Part shown: positions 1 through 7,241 of the stretch, in pieces
Layout: every line of letters begins with the position of its first letter
Numbering within the stretch: position 1 is the stretch's first letter
DNA from: an uncultured Sterolibacterium sp.
GTDB taxonomy: Bacteria > Pseudomonadota > Gammaproteobacteria > Burkholderiales > Rhodocyclaceae
Reading direction: 5' to 3'
NCBI GenBank assembly: GCA_903904605.1
Contig: CAIVDC010000129.1
Location: 1-35,835 of the forward strand
DNA: 35,835 nucleotides
Notes under the pieces: model-generated
What the model was told of the DNA's origin: nothing
Database searches by the model: none
Seen by the model: the letters and a program-made list of their open reading frames with translations, nothing else
Made by a program: the position numbers and the translations under genes

Positions 1-1
1 G

Positions 2-190
2 CAGGTGGTCAATGCCGAAGGGCTCTGGTACATGCCGGGCGAGGACCCGGTCGAAGGCGTGCTGGCCGTCGGCGCCAATGTCCTTACGCCCTTGCGCGAT
101 GATGTGGACCCCGTCGTCGGCGGTTCCATCGCGCGCTGCATCCTGTGCCGGGTGAGCAAGCTGCCGGAAACCGTCGCGTCGGCCGCGTGA
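2..190 (+). CDS. C-terminal end of an unrecognised protein (partial)
   Basis: This open frame enters from the left edge and ends at the TGA at 188-190, giving about 62 residues of a C-terminus. It contains GLWYMPGEDP and a short segment with two cysteines (RCILCRV) near the end. I do not recognise the family. The in-frame GTG at position 5 is unlikely to be the true start, because no ribosome binding site can be seen so close to the edge. The next gene on the same strand starts 72 bases downstream, so co-transcription is possible but not shown. No function is assigned. Confidence 0.5.
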   Translation, partial: QVVNAEGLWYMPGEDPVEGVLAVGANVLTPLRDDVDPVVGGSIARCILCRVSKLPETVASAA

Positions 191-262
191 ACGTATCGCC
201 GGCCGAAGACGACTGCGGCGAAGCCCGCTTCAATCGCATCTTGCCGAGCGGAGTGCGACACC

Positions 263-1426
263 ATGCAATCTGGCCCGAGAGAAATCGTCACCGCGTTTCG
301 TCCGATTCCGCTCGACGTCCCGGAAGGAATGAAACCGAACGAGTTCTTCAACAGCGCCGAGAATCTCAACGACCTGGTTCACAACAACGGCCTGCTGCAG
401 AACCCGGAGGGCCTGTTGCTCTACCGCAAGGCGCTCGGCCACAGCAACGAGTTCGACGCATCGATCATCTACAATACCTCGCAGAGCATCCTCGATCCCC
501 TCGGCCGCCCGGTAAGGCGTACCCAGGTGCCGGAGCCGGTGAGGAACGTCTGGAACCGCATGAACCAGATCATCATCGGCTACATGCTCGAGCGCTACCC
601 CGACCCGGAACAGGCCATGGTGCTCGCCGGCGAAGCGAGTCTCGATGCCACCTGGCCGCTGACGTCGCCGGGCGTCCCGAGCATCCGCATGCTGCACAAT
701 CACTTCATCGTCTTCGACAAAGCCGAAGTGCGTGCGGCCGCTCTCGCCGAAGCGGACAATCCCAACCTGACCGACGGCGGCCAGCACTCGCTGTTCCAGG
801 CCCATATGCACGACGTCTACCGCGCCTTCTTCGCAGGGCTCGACCTGCAGGTCCTGCAGCCATGCGCGGAGGGGTCATGCCGGATCGCCCTGACCGGCTA
901 CCCGCAGGGACTGCCGAGTTGGGAGATTCGAGGCGGGGAAGCGGCGCTCAAGGAAGTTCGCTTCTGGCAGGAGTACGACATCCTGCTGATGGGCTTCATC
1001 GATTTCTACCGGACCTTCTTCAGCCAGGTATCGACCCGCAACGCGCCCTTGCCGGAGGGCATCCACTTCCCGGACCTGGTGGTGAACAAGCTGCAGTTCA
1101 ACAATGATTTCCTGAAGACCGCGAAGATGGTGCGCGACCGCTGCATCACCGACGCCAAGTACGCCAACGCGATCCGCTGGCAGCCCGCCTTCAAGCAACT
1201 GATCTACCGCAACGACGCGGGCAGGCTCATCGTCACCATCAGCCAGAACTCGATCGGCAACGCGATCACCGAGCTGCTCGGCGTCGTGGTCAAGCGCACG
1301 CCCGATGCCGAAGCCTACGGCCGAGCCGAACCGGCGCTGATCGCGCAACTGCTCGAAGTGCGCCGCCGCCTCGTCGAGGCCGACCTCGGCGCCGGAATCG
1401 CAACGCCCTGCTGGGCGGCCCGGTAA
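263..1426 (+). CDS. Conserved-looking hypothetical protein, 387 aa
   Basis: This 387-residue protein has codon use like its neighbours and a plausible start: ATG at 263 with GGAG about 10 bases upstream. There is no signal peptide and no convincing membrane segment, so it should be cytoplasmic. Visible landmarks are a His-Asn-His stretch in MLHNHFIVF (residues 143-151), a second histidine-rich patch (QAHMHD, about 180-185) and a GYPQGLPSWEI segment further on. The paired histidine motifs recall metal-binding or HIT-like folds, but the spacing fits no family I can name. It follows another unrecognised gene by 72 bases and faces the minus-strand beta-propeller gene, from which a terminator at about 1467-1497 separates it. 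Function unknown. Confidence 0.7.
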   Translation: MQSGPREIVTAFRPIPLDVPEGMKPNEFFNSAENLNDLVHNNGLLQNPEGLLLYRKALGHSNEFDASIIYNTSQSILDPLGRPVRRTQVPEPVRNVWNRMNQIIIGYMLERYPDPEQAMVLAGEASLDATWPLTSPGVPSIRMLHNHFIVFDKAEVRAAALAEADNPNLTDGGQHSLFQAHMHDVYRAFFAGLDLQVLQPCAEGSCRIALTGYPQGLPSWEIRGGEAALKEVRFWQEYDILLMGFIDFYRTFFSQVSTRNAPLPEGIHFPDLVVNKLQFNNDFLKTAKMVRDRCITDAKYANAIRWQPAFKQLIYRNDAGRLIVTISQNSIGNAITELLGVVVKRTPDAEAYGRAEPALIAQLLEVRRRLVEADLGAGIATPCWAAR

Positions 1427-1466
1427 CCGGGGTCAGCCTCATGGGCAGGCTGCGGCAGCCAGATGC

Positions 1467-1497
1467 GACAAAAGAAAACGGGAGGCCGTGCCTCCCG
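1467..1497 (-). terminator. Rho-independent terminator of the beta-propeller gene
   Basis: Read on the minus strand, a perfect 8-bp stem (CGGGAGGC / GCCTCCCG, 1479-1486 with 1490-1497) with a 3-base loop is followed by TTTTCTTTT. It lies about 60 bases past the stop codon of the minus-strand gene ending at 1559. On the plus strand no T-run follows the stem, so it acts mainly on the minus-strand transcript. Confidence 0.85.
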
Positions 1498-1558
1498 AAG
1501 GTGCGACTTGCGACGCGGCGGTGCCCGAAGTCAGGCACCGACCGTGCCGATCTCGTTC

Positions 1559-2911
1559 CTATCTTCCCTTATAGACCGTAAAGCCTCCCGCGCCCCCGGT
1601 TCCACCCAGGAAATAGTAGCTCTTGGAAAATCCGGCGCCTCCCGTGTCCGATGAATGCGGCGAGAAGACATAGCCCGTGACCGGATCGACTGCCACCGAA
1701 TGTGAATTGTTTCCTGTCGGGAGCATGTTGATGACGGCATAGGACGCCGCATCGATGACGGCCAGGACCGGGTTGCATGGCAGCGCAGCGGTGCACGCGC
1801 CTCCGGCGTTGATCGTCTTGCCGGTGTTGTTCCAGCGGCTGGAAGCGCTGTAATAGCGGTTGGACGTGGCGTCGTAGGCGAGCTGGTCGCCGCCGCCCGC
1901 CGGCACGGACGCCTTGAAGACGCCGGTGGTGCGGTCCAGGATCTTCACGACCAGCGGCGCGCCGACGGCTGCAGGACGGCAGTTGATGGCCATGTCGTTA
2001 TTCGGTCCCAGGGCCAGGCCGGTGCCATCGCAGGGTGAGCCAGGGGAGCTCTGGCTGTATATCTTGACGCCGGCGATCGAGAGGTAATTGACGGTCGGGT
2101 AGGTCGTGTTGGTCGCGGTTGCCACGAGGGCCCTCATTGCGGCGCCTGGTATGCCGTTGATCTCGCCGTCGGGATTGGCGACCATGCCGTCGTTGTTGAC
2201 GAACCACATGTCGTTCTTGGCATCATAGACGCAGGCTTCCAGGCCCGCCCCGGGAGTTCCGTTGGCCTCGTTGAAGGTGATCTTGGCGACGACGGTATCG
2301 GTATCGGTGTTGATGATGTTCGCCGTCGTATCCGCGGTGCTGGAACTCCAGTACAGATGGTCCTTCAGGTCGAAGCAGCCTTCGTCGGCGCGGGTGCCCG
2401 AGCCGATGATGCCCAGGTTGGTGATCACCTTGGAGACCTTCAAGGCCACCGGATCTATCACCTTCACCGAGTTGATGTCGCCGGCGTAGAGCTTGTTTAC
2501 CAGGGTTCCGGAGCCGTTCGTGTAGTAGATCTCGTCGATGCCGTCGGGCCCGGACAAGTCGTTATTCGCCCCGACACAGGTCGCAATGGAGGCTCCGCCG
2601 GTCAGCCTGCACCCGGCGAAGGCGGTGGCACCGGTGCCCGTGATTTGCGCAATCACCTGAAGGGTTCCGATATCGACCACATCGACCCCCAGGTTGTTGC
2701 GATCGGTCACATAGTAACGACCGACCCCGTTGTGGTTGGTCACCAGGCCGAGGTCGAATGAAAATGTGGTGGTGGCACCAATGTTGGGTACTGCTATTTC
2801 GGTCACGAACTGCGAAGGAAGACTGTTATCGCTTCCGCCTCCGCAGCCCGCCAATAAAGCGATCTACGCGATCGTAATGAGCGCAGCCTTCAGTTTCAAC
2901 TTCATAGTCAT
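1559..2911 (-). pseudogene. Secreted YVTN-type beta-propeller lipoprotein; amber codon in signal peptide
   Basis: The coding frame starts at ATG 2911 (or 2905), preceded by a strong GGAGG, and runs to 1559. It encodes a lipoprotein signal peptide: a lysine-rich start (MTMKLKLK), a hydrophobic core (AALITIA), then IALLAGC with a lipobox cysteine at position 23. Codon 16, inside the core, is TAG (2866-2864). The rest, about 430 residues, is intact and shows spaced repeats such as VDVVDIGTLQVIAQI, VKVIDPVALKVSKVI and LAVIDAASYAVINML. These resemble YVTN/SMP-30-like beta-propeller blades, usually surface or periplasmic binding proteins. The only near start after the TAG is TTG 2854, which would begin at the lipobox and lose most of the signal. 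The remaining frame shows no decay, so a recent mutation, a sequencing error or suppression are all possible. A 6-bp hairpin lies in the leader at 2939-2955. Substrate unknown. Confidence 0.75.
2864..2866 (-). other. In-frame amber (TAG) codon within the signal peptide
   Basis: On the minus strand the codons read ATT ACG ATC GCG TAG ATC GCT TTA TTG GCG GGC TGC. The frame before and after the TAG is the same. It joins a signal peptide n-region and core to the lipobox. A single change from TTG (Leu) to TAG would explain it. Confidence 0.85.
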
Positions 2912-3249
2912 CTCCAGCCTCCATTGAGTTTTGGGCGGGGTCCGCTTGCCGGACCGGCCCGATTTATTTGTAACATATTGAAATATTATTTGTTTATGCT
3001 TCAAATCTTGAAGCGAGCCGACAATACTCCATTGGAATGAGCGATGCAACAGCCCGATTTGCGCACAGGCCGACTGCGCCGCCGGATGCTGGCACGGCCG
3101 CCTGACAATGCGGCAACGCGACATTCCATGCCCCTGCAGAACGCGGAGTCCGGCTATGATGTCGGCACGGAACTGCCATCGGGAAGCGTCTCATGCGCCG
3201 CCCGGGTCGCAGGATCGCCCGGTGCCTTGTTCATCAGGAGAAATGTGCC
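2912..3249. promoter_or_regulatory. Divergent AT-rich intergenic region (338 bp)
   Basis: This spacer separates the minus-strand beta-propeller gene from the plus-strand GlcG-like gene. Its centre (about 2960-3015) is much more AT-rich than the rest of the window. A plus-strand sigma70-like pair is visible: TTGAAA (2978-2983), 17 bases, TCAAAT (3001-3006). I could not find an equally good pair on the minus strand. The part from about 3020 to 3230 holds no convincing gene. AGGAG at about 3236-3240 is the ribosome binding site of the GlcG-like gene. Confidence 0.45.
2998..3014. promoter_or_regulatory. Perfect 7-bp dyad in the divergent promoter region
   Basis: GCTTCAA at 2998-3004 and TTGAAGC at 3008-3014 form a perfect inverted repeat around a 3-base centre. 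It overlaps the putative plus-strand -10 box (3001-3006), a position typical of a repressor operator. No regulator gene sits next to it, so the binding protein is unknown. Confidence 0.4.
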
Positions 3250-3798
3250 ATGTCAGCCGAGACAAGCTTCCCGCCGCCGATCGGCGCGCGCAAATTGCAC
3301 AGGGTCGCGGCCCTTGCGCTGCTGCCGCTCCTGGCCCTGCCTTCGGGTTCGCCCCGGGCCGAGGAAGCGCGCGGCGTCCAGACGGCGGCGACGCTGACCC
3401 CGGAGACGGCGCTCGCGGCGGCGCAAGCGGCGCTCCGCTACTGTCGCGACGCAGGCTGGCAGGTGAGCGTTGCGGTCGTCGACCGCTCGGCCGCGCCGCT
3501 GGTGGTGCTGCGCGACCGCTACGCCGGATTCCACACGCTCGACGCCGGCATCGGCAAAGCACGCACCGCGGTGAGCTTCAGGACGCCGACGGGACAACTC
3601 GCCGAAGCCACCCAGCCCGGCAAGCCGGAAAGCGGCCTGCGCGGGATTCCCGGCCTGGTCATGGTGGCCGGCGGTCTGCCGCTCGAAGCCTCGGGCAGCG
3701 TCGTCGGCGGCATCGGCGTCTCCGGGGCGCCCGGCGGCGGCAGCGACGAGCGCTGCGCCGAGGCAGGCATCAAGGCCGTCGAGGATCAACTCTTCTGA
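3250..3798 (+). CDS. Exported GlcG/HbpS-like heme-binding family protein
   Basis: The protein has 182 residues from ATG 3250, which lies about 9 bases after an AGGAG; an upstream in-frame start at 3193 would place extra residues before the export signal and has no such site. Residues 1-37 form a signal peptide: a basic stretch (GARKLHR), a Leu/Ala-rich core and a likely cleavage near SPRAEEA. The mature part matches the GlcG/HbpS family (DUF336). It has the helix after LTPETALAAAQAAL, the VAVVDRSAAPLVVLR strand, the KARTAVSFRTPT segment, a GLVMVAGGLPLE turn and the closing GGIGVSGAPGG loop. Family members bind heme or sit near glycolate/diol metabolism genes. Here it stands alone, so the ligand is not predictable. 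It is probably periplasmic. Confidence 0.85.
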   Translation: MSAETSFPPPIGARKLHRVAALALLPLLALPSGSPRAEEARGVQTAATLTPETALAAAQAALRYCRDAGWQVSVAVVDRSAAPLVVLRDRYAGFHTLDAGIGKARTAVSFRTPTGQLAEATQPGKPESGLRGIPGLVMVAGGLPLEASGSVVGGIGVSGAPGGGSDERCAEAGIKAVEDQLF

Positions 3799-3858
3799 AC
3801 AGAATCGCCGCGGGCGGCTGTCCGCGAAGCTGCGCGCTCTCGGATGGTCAATGGCTTC

Positions 3859-3886
3859 TTGATGTCGCCTGTGATTTCGATACACT
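3859..3886 (+). promoter_or_regulatory. Putative sigma70 promoter for the esterase run
   Basis: TTGATG (3859-3864), a 16-base spacer and TACACT (3881-3886) lie 27 bases upstream of the esterase start at 3914. Each box matches the consensus at four of six positions. This is inspection only. Confidence 0.35.
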
Positions 3887-3913
3887 GGGAGTCCGTCCGT
3901 CGGAAAAGCCTCC

Positions 3914-4618
3914 ATGAACACCCCGCAAGCCCCATCCTCTCCGGAAGACCTGCTGCCCGCCCTGGAAAGGGAAACCGGCGCCAAGCCCAGGTACGCCGTG
4001 ATCTGGCTGCACGGACTGGGCGCAGACGGCCACGATTTCGAGCCGGTCGTCGAGCAGTTCGATCTCGACCGTCTGCCGCCGATCCGCTTCATCTTTCCGC
4101 ATGCGCCGATGCGGCCGGTGACCATCAACGGCGGCTACGTGATGCGCGCCTGGTACGACCTCGTCGCCCAGGATTTCTCAGGAAAGCGCGAAGACGAGGA
4201 GGGCGTGCGCCTGTCCGCCCTGCAACTCGAGGCGCTGATTGCGCGCGAGAACGCGCGCGGCATCGCCGACGGCCATATCGTGCTCGCCGGCTTCTCCCAG
4301 GGCGGCGTGATTGCGCTGCACGCCGGCTTGCGCCACCCCGGCCGGCTGGCCGGCATCCTGGCGCTATCGACCTATGTGCCGCTGGCCGGCACGCTGACCG
4401 CGGAAGCGCACGCGGCGAACCGCGACGTGCCCATCTTCATGGCGCACGGGCACGAAGACGAAGTCATACCCTACGCGATCGGCAAACGATCGGCCGACTT
4501 GCTGCAGGCCAGAGGCTACCCGCTTGCCTGGCACGACTACGCCATAGGGCACACGGTCTGCGTGGAGGAATTGCTGGACATCGAGACCTGGCTGGCCCAA
4601 GTGCTCACCGGCGCCTGA
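3914..4618 (+). CDS. Alpha/beta-hydrolase carboxylesterase (phospholipase/carboxylesterase family)
   Basis: This 234-residue hydrolase belongs to the Abhydrolase_2 family of small carboxylesterases, which cleave short-chain esters, lysophospholipids or thioesters. The family motifs are all present: WLHGLGADGHDF (residues 31-42, oxyanion-hole region), FPHAPMRPVTINGG (61-74), the nucleophile elbow GFSQGG with Ser128, AHGHEDEVIPY with Asp182, and IGHTV with His213. Length is normal for the family and there is no signal peptide, so it is cytoplasmic. The metallopeptidase gene starts one base after its stop, so the two are almost certainly co-transcribed and translationally coupled. The natural substrate cannot be read from the sequence. 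Confidence 0.93.
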   Translation: MNTPQAPSSPEDLLPALERETGAKPRYAVIWLHGLGADGHDFEPVVEQFDLDRLPPIRFIFPHAPMRPVTINGGYVMRAWYDLVAQDFSGKREDEEGVRLSALQLEALIARENARGIADGHIVLAGFSQGGVIALHAGLRHPGRLAGILALSTYVPLAGTLTAEAHAANRDVPIFMAHGHEDEVIPYAIGKRSADLLQARGYPLAWHDYAIGHTVCVEELLDIETWLAQVLTGA

Positions 4619-4619
4619 C

Positions 4620-5117
4620 ATGCCGGCCCTGAAATATTTCGCGGCCTACCCCGAGGCGGCGCAGGACCGGATACGGCAGCTCATCGCGGCCGGCCGCCTG
4701 GGCGAGATGCTGCGCCGGAAGTACCCGGCCGGCCATGAGGTGCGCAGCGACGGCGCGCTCTACGACTACGTCCTGGACCTGAAAGGCCGTTTCCTGCGCA
4801 AGGCGGCGCCCGTCTCCCGGGTGGCCTACGACAGCAATCTGCAAGTCGTCAGGAATGCCCTCGGCAGCCACAGCGCGGTTGCCCGGGTACAGGGCCGCAA
4901 GCTCAAGGCCAAGCGCGAGATCCGCGTGGCCAGCCTGTTCAAGGACGCGCCCGCCGAGTTTCTGAAGATGATCGTCGTGCATGAACTGGCGCATCTCAGG
5001 GAGAGGGATCACGACAAGGCCTTCTACCAGCTGTGCACCTCGATGGCGCCCGACTACCCTCAGCTCGAATTCGACCTGCGCCTCTATCTGACGCAGCTGG
5101 ATCTGGATCGAGCCTAG
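4620..5117 (+). CDS. YgjP-like (DUF45) zinc metallopeptidase
   Basis: This 165-residue protein carries the HELAH zinc motif (residues 121-125) followed by a third histidine at 131 (RERDHDKAF), the signature of the YgjP-like DUF45 / SprT-like gluzincin group. The segment before it (RKLKAKREIRVASLFKDAP) fits the family pattern of a substrate-edge strand ahead of the catalytic helix. No signal peptide is present, so it should act in the cytoplasm. Proteolytic activity is predicted from the motif; the substrate is unknown. The start ATG is one base after the esterase stop codon, and the next gene begins 25 bases downstream, which places it in the middle of an operon. Confidence 0.85.
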   Translation: MPALKYFAAYPEAAQDRIRQLIAAGRLGEMLRRKYPAGHEVRSDGALYDYVLDLKGRFLRKAAPVSRVAYDSNLQVVRNALGSHSAVARVQGRKLKAKREIRVASLFKDAPAEFLKMIVVHELAHLRERDHDKAFYQLCTSMAPDYPQLEFDLRLYLTQLDLDRA

Positions 5118-5142
5118 TTTTTTGGCCAAGGAGAAGACCAGC

Positions 5143-5580
5143 ATGGGCATCGTGACCCACATCATCGCCGCCGAAGAAGACGAGATCGAAGCGATCGGCG
5201 AATCGCTGAATCCGGTCGACGAGTGGAGCGGCTTCGAACTGCGCGATCTCGACACCGCCAAGATCGCGACGCTCCACTGCCTGCTGACGGGCGACCTGTT
5301 CGACGACGCGCTGGCGCATTACGAGCCGGTCTATGTCTCCGAGGCCGAAGGGGCGGTGGTGCTGCGTTTCGCCGACGAGGCGCTGGAGCGCCTGGCGGAA
5401 CTGGACGAAGAACCGATCGAGGAGATCGCCGCCGAACTGGCGCAGACCGAGGAGTTCGAAGCCGGGGAGTGGGAGGAGGGCGTGCTCGCGGCGCTGCTCG
5501 CCGAACTGGCCGATCTCGCCCGGCTGGCCGAATCCCAGGGTCAGGCGCTGTTCGCCTGGATCCATCCCCTGCGCACCTGA
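5143..5580 (+). CDS. Acidic hypothetical protein, 145 aa
   Basis: The start is set at ATG 5143 because AAGGAG ends about 10 bases upstream; a TTG at 5122 is also in frame but lacks such a site. The protein is strongly acidic, with Asp/Glu clusters throughout (EEDEIEAIGE near the start, LDEEPIEEIAAEL and EFEAGEWEEG in the second half), and it is largely helical by composition. No cysteine pair, metal motif or membrane segment is visible. I do not recognise the family. It lies between the metallopeptidase (25 bases upstream) and the flavin dehydrogenase (22 bases downstream) and is probably in the same transcript. Function unknown. Confidence 0.75.
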   Translation: MGIVTHIIAAEEDEIEAIGESLNPVDEWSGFELRDLDTAKIATLHCLLTGDLFDDALAHYEPVYVSEAEGAVVLRFADEALERLAELDEEPIEEIAAELAQTEEFEAGEWEEGVLAALLAELADLARLAESQGQALFAWIHPLRT

Positions 5581-5602
5581 GCCCGGCGAGTTCTCCCCGC
5601 CC

Positions 5603-7228
5603 GTGGATTCCGTCCTCAGCTACCATGAACGTTCCAAGCATCATCTGGATCGCTATGCCCCAGGTCCCGGCGGACTGGACTGGGCCTCCCAGCCCGACCC
5701 CTTCCGCTGCTACCCTGGCGCCCCGGAACTCGACCTGCCGCTCCTGACGGACGAGCTGCCGGTTTGCTGGGACCAGCTGTTCGCGTCCGACGGCGCGCCG
5801 CAGCAGGTCCGGAATGCGGACAGCCTGGCCTGCCTGCTGCAACTGTCCCTCGGCCTGTCGGCCTGGAAGTCCTACGGCGAGAGTCGCTGGGCATTGCGCT
5901 GCAACCCGTCCAGCGGCAACCTGCATCCCACCGAGGGCTACCTGATCTGCCCCGATCTGCCCGGCCTGCCGGCCGGCGTTCACCACTACCGGCCGGACCG
6001 GCATTGCCTGGAACACCGGACTGCGGCGGCGTTCGCCTGGTCCGGCGGCGTCCTGCTGGCGCTGACCGGCATCCATTGGCGCGAGGCCTGGAAGTACGGC
6101 ATGCGCGCCTTCCGCTACTGCCAGCACGACTGCGGTCACGCCCTGGCCGCCTTGTCTTATGCCGCCGCCGCCCTCGGCTGGCCGACGCGCCTGCTCAGCG
6201 AATGGGGCGACGCGGAAATCGCCGCGCTCGCCGGCGTTGATCGCGCGGGGGACTTCCCGGCGGCGGAGCCCGAAGTGCCCGAAGCGCTGGTCTGGATCGG
6301 CCCGGGCCGGGCGCCCGCGGCCGCGGAGGTGCTGGCCCGGCTGGCCGGAGCCAAGTGGGCGGGGCGCGCCAAGCCCCTGAGCGGGCAGCATCGCGACTGG
6401 CCGGAAATCCCCGCCGTGGCCGAGGCCGCGCGGAAACCGCACGGCACGGCGATGGCGGCCGAAACGACGGCGCCGCTGCCGGATCTGGCCCCAGCCTCGC
6501 GCCAGCCGGTCAGCCAGCTGATCCGCGCCCGCCGTTCCGCCCAGGCCTTCGATGGCGTCACCGCCCTCGGCGCGCAGGCTTTCCATCGCATGCTCGATGC
6601 CCTGCTGCCGCGCCCGGGCCAGGCACCCTGGTCCCTGCTGAATGCCGCGCCCTGCGTCCATCCGGTGCTGTTCGTGCATCGCGTCGCGGGGCTGGAGCCG
6701 GGCATCTACTGCCTGCCCCGTTGTCCCCAAGCCGCCGCCGAACTGCGCCGTGCGATGCGCCCGGACTGGCTTTGGGCGCAAGTCCCGGGCTGTCCCGATC
6801 ATCTGCCGCTGTATCTTCTCGCGCCGATGGAAGTCAAACCGTTCGCGGCCACGGTATCCTGCCACCAGGCCATAGCCGGCGACTCCGCCTTCGCGCTGGC
6901 GATGCTGGCGCGCTTTGACGACATCGCCCAGGCGCCCTGGCTCTATCGCCGGCGCTTCTGGGAAGCGGGGATGCTCGGACAAGTGCTCTACCTGGAAGCG
7001 GCCGCGTCCCTCGTGCAGGGCACCGGCATCGGCTGCTATTTCGACGATGCCGTGCATCGCGCGCTGGGGCTGGATACCGGGCGCTTTCAGGACATCTACC
7101 ATTTCACCGTGGGCCGGGCCGTGGTCGATGCCCGCTTGCGCCACGAACCTGCTTATGCACACCTTGAAGCCGATGGCGGGCGACGAAATGTCCGGCTTCG
7201 CTCTTCGGCCGACGCCATCCGCTGCTGA
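5603..7228 (+). CDS. SagB/ThcOx-type double-domain nitroreductase family dehydrogenase
   Basis: The protein has 541 residues from GTG 5603. That start is chosen because it gives VDSVLSYHERSKHH, the typical N-terminus of this family; the open frame continues further upstream over the preceding gene. Two nitroreductase-fold halves are visible. The first holds NPSSGNLHPTEGYL (about residues 100-113), YGMRAFRYCQHDCGH and a GW-PTR segment. The second starts at IRARRSAQAFDG and ends with GTGIGCYFDD and the HFTVGR strand. The family binds FMN. Its best known members oxidise azolines to azoles in peptide natural products (SagB/McbC), but many stand-alone copies have no known substrate. No cyclodehydratase or precursor peptide is seen nearby. 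The radical SAM gene follows after 13 bases. Confidence 0.88.
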   Translation: MDSVLSYHERSKHHLDRYAPGPGGLDWASQPDPFRCYPGAPELDLPLLTDELPVCWDQLFASDGAPQQVRNADSLACLLQLSLGLSAWKSYGESRWALRCNPSSGNLHPTEGYLICPDLPGLPAGVHHYRPDRHCLEHRTAAAFAWSGGVLLALTGIHWREAWKYGMRAFRYCQHDCGHALAALSYAAAALGWPTRLLSEWGDAEIAALAGVDRAGDFPAAEPEVPEALVWIGPGRAPAAAEVLARLAGAKWAGRAKPLSGQHRDWPEIPAVAEAARKPHGTAMAAETTAPLPDLAPASRQPVSQLIRARRSAQAFDGVTALGAQAFHRMLDALLPRPGQAPWSLLNAAPCVHPVLFVHRVAGLEPGIYCLPRCPQAAAELRRAMRPDWLWAQVPGCPDHLPLYLLAPMEVKPFAATVSCHQAIAGDSAFALAMLARFDDIAQAPWLYRRRFWEAGMLGQVLYLEAAASLVQGTGIGCYFDDAVHRALGLDTGRFQDIYHFTVGRAVVDARLRHEPAYAHLEADGGRRNVRLRSSADAIRC

Positions 7229-7241
7229 CATCCGGCTCCCC

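Noticed and set aside
2864..2866. Pyrrolysine or selenocysteine explanation for the amber codon
   Set aside because: TAG does not encode selenocysteine, no pyl genes are seen, and a signal-peptide core is an implausible place for either residue.
3193..3249. Upstream extension of the GlcG-like protein to the first in-frame ATG
   Set aside because: It would put 19 residues before the signal peptide, and the AGGAG site fits the ATG at 3250.
5603..7228. A thiazole/oxazole-modified peptide cluster around the SagB-type gene
   Set aside because: No YcaO or cyclodehydratase gene, transporter or precursor peptide could be found in the flanking sequence.
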